Assembly: GCA_036310185.1 (NCBI GenBank)
Contig: JAXJSH010000131.1
Span: 1 to 37,356, forward strand
DNA from: JALENY01 sp036310185
GTDB lineage: Bacteria; Bacillota; Clostridia; Lachnospirales; Lachnospiraceae
Direction: 5' to 3'
DNA: 37,356 nt
Shown here one piece after another: positions 32,971 to 37,356 of the stretch. Within the stretch, counting starts at the first letter, position 1. Each line of letters begins with the position of its first letter. The notes under the pieces are model-generated. The model saw only the letters and a program-made list of their open reading frames with translations, had not been told where the DNA came from and did not search any database. Position numbers and translations under genes: made by a program.

Positions 32971-33371
32971 CAAATCAAGGAAGTATGTATATATAAAATA
33001 TCACAAATAGAAAAGTTGTTTAAAGTATCTTTGGAGGAACTTATTTGGGGCGAATGTCAGCAAGAGACACAGAAAGACATGGCAAAAAAGATATATGTTT
33101 TCTTGTCTTTTCAAAGAAGATTGTAGATGGGTTGCTTGAATTGGCGATTGATTTTGCACATTCAACTATTTCTATGATGGGAGAGAGGAATATAAAGAAA
33201 TATTTGCTGGAGAGATATTTGATCGACGCCAGAGACAAATATATTGTGATGTTATTATTCCGTAGCGGTATGATAGAATTGAAGAAATATTGGGTGAATA
33301 CTTGGATTTGCCGTAATATGAAATTTAATATTTGTAGCAAAGGCGCTCTGGTTAAGGGGCTGGATAGGTAA
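32971..33371 (+). pseudogene. Decayed HTH-like and unassigned frames
   Basis: From 32971 to 33126 one frame reads QIKEVCIYKISQIEKLFKVSLEELIWGE..., resembling the last helices of a small XRE-type helix-turn-helix protein (ISQIEKLxxVSxEELI), but no helix-turn-helix start is present and TAG ends it at 33124. A second frame (33045-33371, 108 residues) overlaps it, without recognisable domain or ribosome binding site. AT-rich composition unlike the neighbouring genes suggests acquired DNA in decay. Low confidence in any product. Confidence 0.3.
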
Positions 33372-33398
33372 AGATGGAAAAGAGGATACGTTTTGTAG

Positions 33399-33494
33399 TA
33401 TAATACGTCTATAGTTGTCTTTGCTTTTGTGAATAAGTACATTCTGACATTTTGCAGAGGGCGACTTCTGAATAACTGCAATATGTTCAGAATG
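33399..33494 (+). promoter_or_regulatory. addB -10 box and structured leader
   Basis: A consensus TATAAT stands at 33399-33404, with no clear -35. The leader then holds CATTCTGA (33440-33447) paired with TCAGAATG (33487-33494), with TGCAG/CTGCA (33453-33457, 33476-33480) inside. There is no T run, so it is not a terminator. The leader before addB would be about 155 bases. Confidence 0.5.
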
Positions 33495-33563
33495 ATAAGA
33501 ACAAGAAATAATAGCAACAATATACATTGTAATGATAAACATATCTTGATGACAGGAGGCAAT

Positions 33564-36500
33564 ATGTCACTTCAGCTGATTCTGGGGGGCTCCGGTACGG
33601 GCAAATCCCACTATTTATTTCAGAAAATCATAGAGGAAGCAGGAACACATCCGGAGAAAAACTATCTTGTGATCGTGCCGGAGCAGTTCACCATGCAGAC
33701 CCAGAAAGAACTGGTCACCAGACACCCGGATGGCGGTATTTTAAATATTGATGTGCTCAGTTTTGAACGTCTGGCCTATCGTGTTTTTGAAGAGGTGGGG
33801 GTCAGTACGCGAACCATGCTGGAGGAAATCGGAAAAAGTTTTGTGCTTCAGAAAATCGCGCTGGATAAACAGAAAGATCTTCCTTTTCTGGGAAGGAATC
33901 TGTCCAAACCAGGCTATATTTATGAGATGAAATCGCTGATCTCCGAGTTAAAGCAATACGATATCGGACCGGAAGATCTGGATGATATGATAGCGCAGGC
34001 AAAAAAACGTCCGCAGCTGAAAGGCAAACTGATGGATGTGCGCACCATCTGCCAGGCTTTTTCGGATTATCTGGAAGATAAATATATGACGGCAGAGGAT
34101 GTGCTGGGTGTACTTTGTGACATCTCCGGCACATCACAGATTTTAAAGAACAGTATTCTGGCTTTTGATGGATTTACCGGTTTTACTCCGGTTCAGAACA
34201 AACTTATGCGGGAACTTTTAACCATAAGTGAGCAGGTTTATGTGACGGTCACGATTGATGCGAAAGAGCATGTATTTGATAAACCAAAAGAGCAGGAGCT
34301 TTTTGCCATGAGTAAAAAGATGATTTTATCTCTGATGAATATGGCAAATGAGGAGCATGTGGAAATTGAACCGGAAATCCGGCTGGAACAAAATGAAAAC
34401 AGCCGGTTCGGACAGGCACCGGCATTGACTTTTCTTGAGCAGAATCTGTTTCGCTATGGACTGAAAGCCTATGAAAAAGAACAGCGGGAAATTCAGATTC
34501 GTATGGCCAAAAATCCACTGCGCGAAGTGCAGGCGGCAGCCACTGCCATACGCCGTCTGATTCGTGAGGAGGGCTATCGCTATCGGGATATCGTAATCAT
34601 AACGGGCGATCTGAAATTGTATGGCAATTATGTGCGGCAGATATTCGGAACGGCAGATATACCTTATTTTATCGATGAAAAGCGATATGTTTTAAACAAT
34701 CCCTATGTGGAATTTTTGCGGGGAATCATAGCATTGGAGGCGGAAAACTACAGTTATGACAGTGTATTCCGGTATCTGCGCAGCGGTTTATCGGACATTG
34801 AACCGGAAAAAGTGAACCAGCTGGAAAATTATGTTCTGGCTCTGGGTATCCGCGGATTTAAAAAATGGAATGAAAAATGGATTCGCCACGCAAAGGATAT
34901 GAAACCGGAAGAGACAGAAGAACTGGATCAGATCCGCCAGGAAGTGATGGCGGAATTATTGCCTTTTCACGAAGCAGTCAAAGGCAGTCCGGATAAAAAA
35001 GTGCGCCCTACCGTGCGGGAAATGACAAAAGCGCTTTATGAAATAAGCTGTGCAAGAAGCGTGCAGGAAAAATTAAAGGAAAAAGAAAATGCTTTTGCAG
35101 AGGCAAAACGTCCCGATCTGGTGCGGGAATATGCCCAGGTATACGGGAAAATCATGAGCTTTCTGGATAAACTGGCAGATGTGCTGGGGGATGAGACCGT
35201 ATCTTTTTCAGACTATCAGACTATAGTGGAAGCTGGCTTTATGGAAACCAAAATCGGTATCATACCGCCATCTGCCGATCAGGTACTGGTGGGTGACATG
35301 GAACGAACCCGTTTGAAAGACGTAAAGGTATTGTTTTTCCTTGGCGTCAATGACGGTCTGATTCCAAAAAGCGCGTCAACCGGCGGCATTTTGTCCGAGG
35401 CGGATCGTGAATATCTGGAATCGGAAGCGTTTGTGCTGAAACCGTCGTCCCGTGAAACCATGTATATTCAGAAATTTTATCTGTATCTGAACCTGACGAA
35501 ACCGTCGCAGAAATTGATTTTATCCTTTTCCGGTTCCAATTCCCAGGGAGAAGTGATCGGGCCGGCTTACCTGATCGGAAGTATTCGTAAGCTTTTTCCA
35601 AATCTTATGATCGAGGAAGAATCGGAGCATCTGGAACAGCTTGTGGAAACACCGGAATCCGGTATGGAATATCTGATCGACGGTCTGCGGAAAAATGGGG
35701 AATCGGAGCCTTCGTCGGAATGGAAAGAACTGTACCGCTGGTATGCATCCAACAAAGAGTATGCCGGACGACTGTATACACTGGTGGATGCGGCTTTTAA
35801 AAGAAGTCCGGAGGACCGCATCAGCCGGGCTGTGGCAAAAGCATTGTACGGAAATATACTGGAAAACAGTGCGACCAGGCTGGAACGGTTTGCGGCGTGT
35901 GCCTTTGCACATTTTCTGCAGTACGGACTGAAATTAAGAGAGCGGGAACAGTACGAATTTACCGGCATGGATATGGGAAATCTGGTTCATGCGGCCCTGG
36001 AGAATTTTTCAAAGAAAGTGGCGGAAAGCTCCTATAGCTGGCAGACCATGGAAGATGAACTTCGTGAAAAACTGATTCAGGAATGTGTGGAAGAAGTGAT
36101 TCATGATTACGGAAATACGATTCTGCACAGTTCAGCCAGAAATGAATATATGATTGCCCGTGTCCGCCGCATTATGAGCCGGACTGTATGGGCACTGCAG
36201 GAGCAGATTCGCCGCAGTGATTTTGTGCCGGAAAAATTTGAGGTATCTTTCCGTATGGAACAGGATTTGAATTCGGTTCACGTGGATTTGACCGAAGAAG
36301 AGAAAATGAAGATACGGGGAAGAATTGACCGCCTTGATACCTATAAAGATGGGGACCGTGTTTATATAAAAGTGATTGATTACAAATCCGGTTCCACAAA
36401 TTTTGATCTGGTGGCAATTTATTACGGGCTGCAGCTGCAGCTGGTGCTGTATATGAATGCGGCGCTGGAACTGGTCAGAAAAGGGAAAAAAGAAGCCCAT

Positions 36501-37064
36501 CCGGCAGGCATTTTTTACTACAATGTAAAAGATCCCATGGAAAACTGGGAAGAAGGAGAAACGGAAGAAGCCCTTCGGGAGCGCATATTAAAAGATTTGA
36601 AACTGAACGGTCTGGTACATGGGGAACGGCATGTGATTGAACATCTGGATACCACTTTAAAGGAAGCGGATGGTAATACGCAGGAGAGAAGACCTTCTTT
36701 TGCAGCACCGGGCGCAGGGGCCATGGAGTCCAGCGTCATTCCGGTAAAATACAATAAGAACGGTTCCCTTTCCGCCGCCTCCAGTGTGGCCAGTGAAGCC
36801 CAGTTTGAGACCCTGTCGCACTATGTGGCAGATACGGTAAAAGGAATCGGCAGAGAGATTCTGGACGGAAATGTTGCCATAAATCCTTATGAGCGAAGGG
36901 GAAGGAGCAGCTGTGATTACTGTCCTTACAAAAATATCTGTGGTTTTGACAGCAAAATACCGGGGTATGAGTTCCGGCAGCTGGATTCTCTGAAAAAAGA
37001 TGAGGTCTGGAATCGAATGAAAGCGAAAGGGGGAGATGTCCATGGGGATGAACTGGACCAGTGA
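33564..37064 (+). CDS. addB: ATP-dependent helicase/nuclease subunit B (AddB)
   Basis: Partner of AddA in the Chi-regulated double-strand break resection machine of Firmicutes; 1166 residues. An intact Walker A, GGSGTGKS, is at 8-15. The C-terminal nuclease domain shows GRIDRLD and VIDYKSG catalytic motifs. The iron-sulfur cluster cysteines are seen as one Cys before the nuclease domain (RFAACAFAHF) and the C-x2-C-x5-C group CDYCPYKNIC near the end. I chose ATG 33564 with AGGAGG at 33554-33559; the frame extends to 33429, but that part contains the leader hairpin. It overlaps addA by 23 bases. Confidence 0.97.
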   Translation: MSLQLILGGSGTGKSHYLFQKIIEEAGTHPEKNYLVIVPEQFTMQTQKELVTRHPDGGILNIDVLSFERLAYRVFEEVGVSTRTMLEEIGKSFVLQKIALDKQKDLPFLGRNLSKPGYIYEMKSLISELKQYDIGPEDLDDMIAQAKKRPQLKGKLMDVRTICQAFSDYLEDKYMTAEDVLGVLCDISGTSQILKNSILAFDGFTGFTPVQNKLMRELLTISEQVYVTVTIDAKEHVFDKPKEQELFAMSKKMILSLMNMANEEHVEIEPEIRLEQNENSRFGQAPALTFLEQNLFRYGLKAYEKEQREIQIRMAKNPLREVQAAATAIRRLIREEGYRYRDIVIITGDLKLYGNYVRQIFGTADIPYFIDEKRYVLNNPYVEFLRGIIALEAENYSYDSVFRYLRSGLSDIEPEKVNQLENYVLALGIRGFKKWNEKWIRHAKDMKPEETEELDQIRQEVMAELLPFHEAVKGSPDKKVRPTVREMTKALYEISCARSVQEKLKEKENAFAEAKRPDLVREYAQVYGKIMSFLDKLADVLGDETVSFSDYQTIVEAGFMETKIGIIPPSADQVLVGDMERTRLKDVKVLFFLGVNDGLIPKSASTGGILSEADREYLESEAFVLKPSSRETMYIQKFYLYLNLTKPSQKLILSFSGSNSQGEVIGPAYLIGSIRKLFPNLMIEEESEHLEQLVETPESGMEYLIDGLRKNGESEPSSEWKELYRWYASNKEYAGRLYTLVDAAFKRSPEDRISRAVAKALYGNILENSATRLERFAACAFAHFLQYGLKLREREQYEFTGMDMGNLVHAALENFSKKVAESSYSWQTMEDELREKLIQECVEEVIHDYGNTILHSSARNEYMIARVRRIMSRTVWALQEQIRRSDFVPEKFEVSFRMEQDLNSVHVDLTEEEKMKIRGRIDRLDTYKDGDRVYIKVIDYKSGSTNFDLVAIYYGLQLQLVLYMNAALELVRKGKKEAHPAGIFYYNVKDPMENWEEGETEEALRERILKDLKLNGLVHGERHVIEHLDTTLKEADGNTQERRPSFAAPGAGAMESSVIPVKYNKNGSLSAASSVASEAQFETLSHYVADTVKGIGREILDGNVAINPYERRGRSSCDYCPYKNICGFDSKIPGYEFRQLDSLKKDEVWNRMKAKGGDVHGDELDQ

Positions 37065-37356
37065 ACAGCAGAAAGTCATTGACGCACGTGACCGGAATAT
37101 TCTGGTCAGCGCAGCGGCCGGATCGGGAAAAACAGCCGTTTTAGTAGAACGGATCATATCCATGGTTTTGGATGAAAAAAATCCGGTAGACATCGACCGT
37201 CTTTTGATCGTGACATTTACAAAGGCAGCAGCAGGTGAGATGCGTGAAAGAATCGGTGCGGCGCTGGAAGCCAGACTGGAAAAAGATCCGGACAACCAGC
37301 ATCTGCAAAAACAGACCACACTGCTGCATCATGCACAGATCAGCACTATACATGGA
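37042..37356 (+). CDS. addA: ATP-dependent helicase/nuclease subunit A (AddA), 5' part only
   Basis: UvrD-type helicase and nuclease subunit that works with AddB. The visible 105 codons show the Q-motif region (NWTSEQQKVIDARDRNILVSAAAGSGKT) with Walker A AAGSGKT and the motif Ia TFTKAAAGEMRERI. The start ATG 37042 has AAAGGGGGAG just before it; ATG 37048 is also possible. The frame is open at the right edge of the window, so most of the roughly 1200-residue protein lies outside. Translational coupling to addB is likely from the overlap. Confidence 0.95.
   Translation, partial: MGMNWTSEQQKVIDARDRNILVSAAAGSGKTAVLVERIISMVLDEKNPVDIDRLLIVTFTKAAAGEMRERIGAALEARLEKDPDNQHLQKQTTLLHHAQISTIHG

Noticed and set aside
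33429..33563. Extended AddB N-terminus of 45 residues
   Set aside because: The extension contains a leader hairpin and resembles no AddB; the ATG at 33564 has an AGGAGG site and gives the normal MSLQLILGGSGTGKS start.

Overview
The window looks like a piece of chromosome from a low-to-moderate GC Gram-positive anaerobe of the Clostridia, most likely the family Lachnospiraceae. The reasons are the AddAB (not RecBCD) repair genes, the atpZ-I-B-E-F-H-A-G-D-C order with Na+-type residues in the c subunit, the UgpC/MsmK-type sugar ABC ATPase, a CdaR/PucR-type regulator and strong AGGAGG ribosome binding sites. The genus cannot be fixed from the sequence alone.

Layout. 1-2340: the end of mtnN (MTA/SAH nucleosidase), a membrane protein of unknown function and a small convergent conserved protein, separated by a strong bidirectional terminator. 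2559-7194: ugpC with its own terminator, then a CdaR-type regulator directly abutting a YbhJ-like aconitase-family hydratase. 7335-8065: about 700 bases with no plausible protein, bounded by a near-consensus sigma-A promoter and a strong terminator and full of perfect complementary segments; I read it as one large structured noncoding RNA, possibly of the ROOL class. 8137-10762: a truncated nucleotidyltransferase gene, a histidine phosphatase and an RluA-type pseudouridine synthase flanked by two small palindromic repeat elements. 10826-18373: a complete F-type ATP synthase operon whose junctions carry a 50-base double-hairpin repeat (two units before atpF, five before atpD, one fused into the end of atpH). 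18437-23655: a small protein, a SAM methyltransferase, an anchored extracellular protein and an M29 aminopeptidase. 23881-26428: an ECF-like sigma factor followed by a membrane-anchored beta-propeller protein. 26562-29450: an SbcD/YhaO-like nuclease and a compact YhaN-like ATPase behind a promoter with an overlapping dyad. 29492-31740: a small two-helix membrane protein behind a 14-base inverted repeat, then a GH13 alpha-glucosidase with isomaltase-type residues. 31793-33371: a decayed island with an IS1380-type transposase remnant, an Abi_2-type phage-defence remnant with an internal stop and an HTH-like remnant. 33399-37356: addB and the start of addA.

Most of the window is housekeeping: energy coupling (ATP synthase), carbohydrate use (ugpC, GH13) and DNA repair (SbcD/YhaN-like pair, addBA). 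The best candidates for undescribed biology are the large RNA at about 7370-8065 and the 50-base repeats in the atp operon. The 29508-29574 inverted repeat and the dyad over the SbcD/YhaN-like promoter are smaller leads. No tRNA, rRNA or CRISPR array was recognised.
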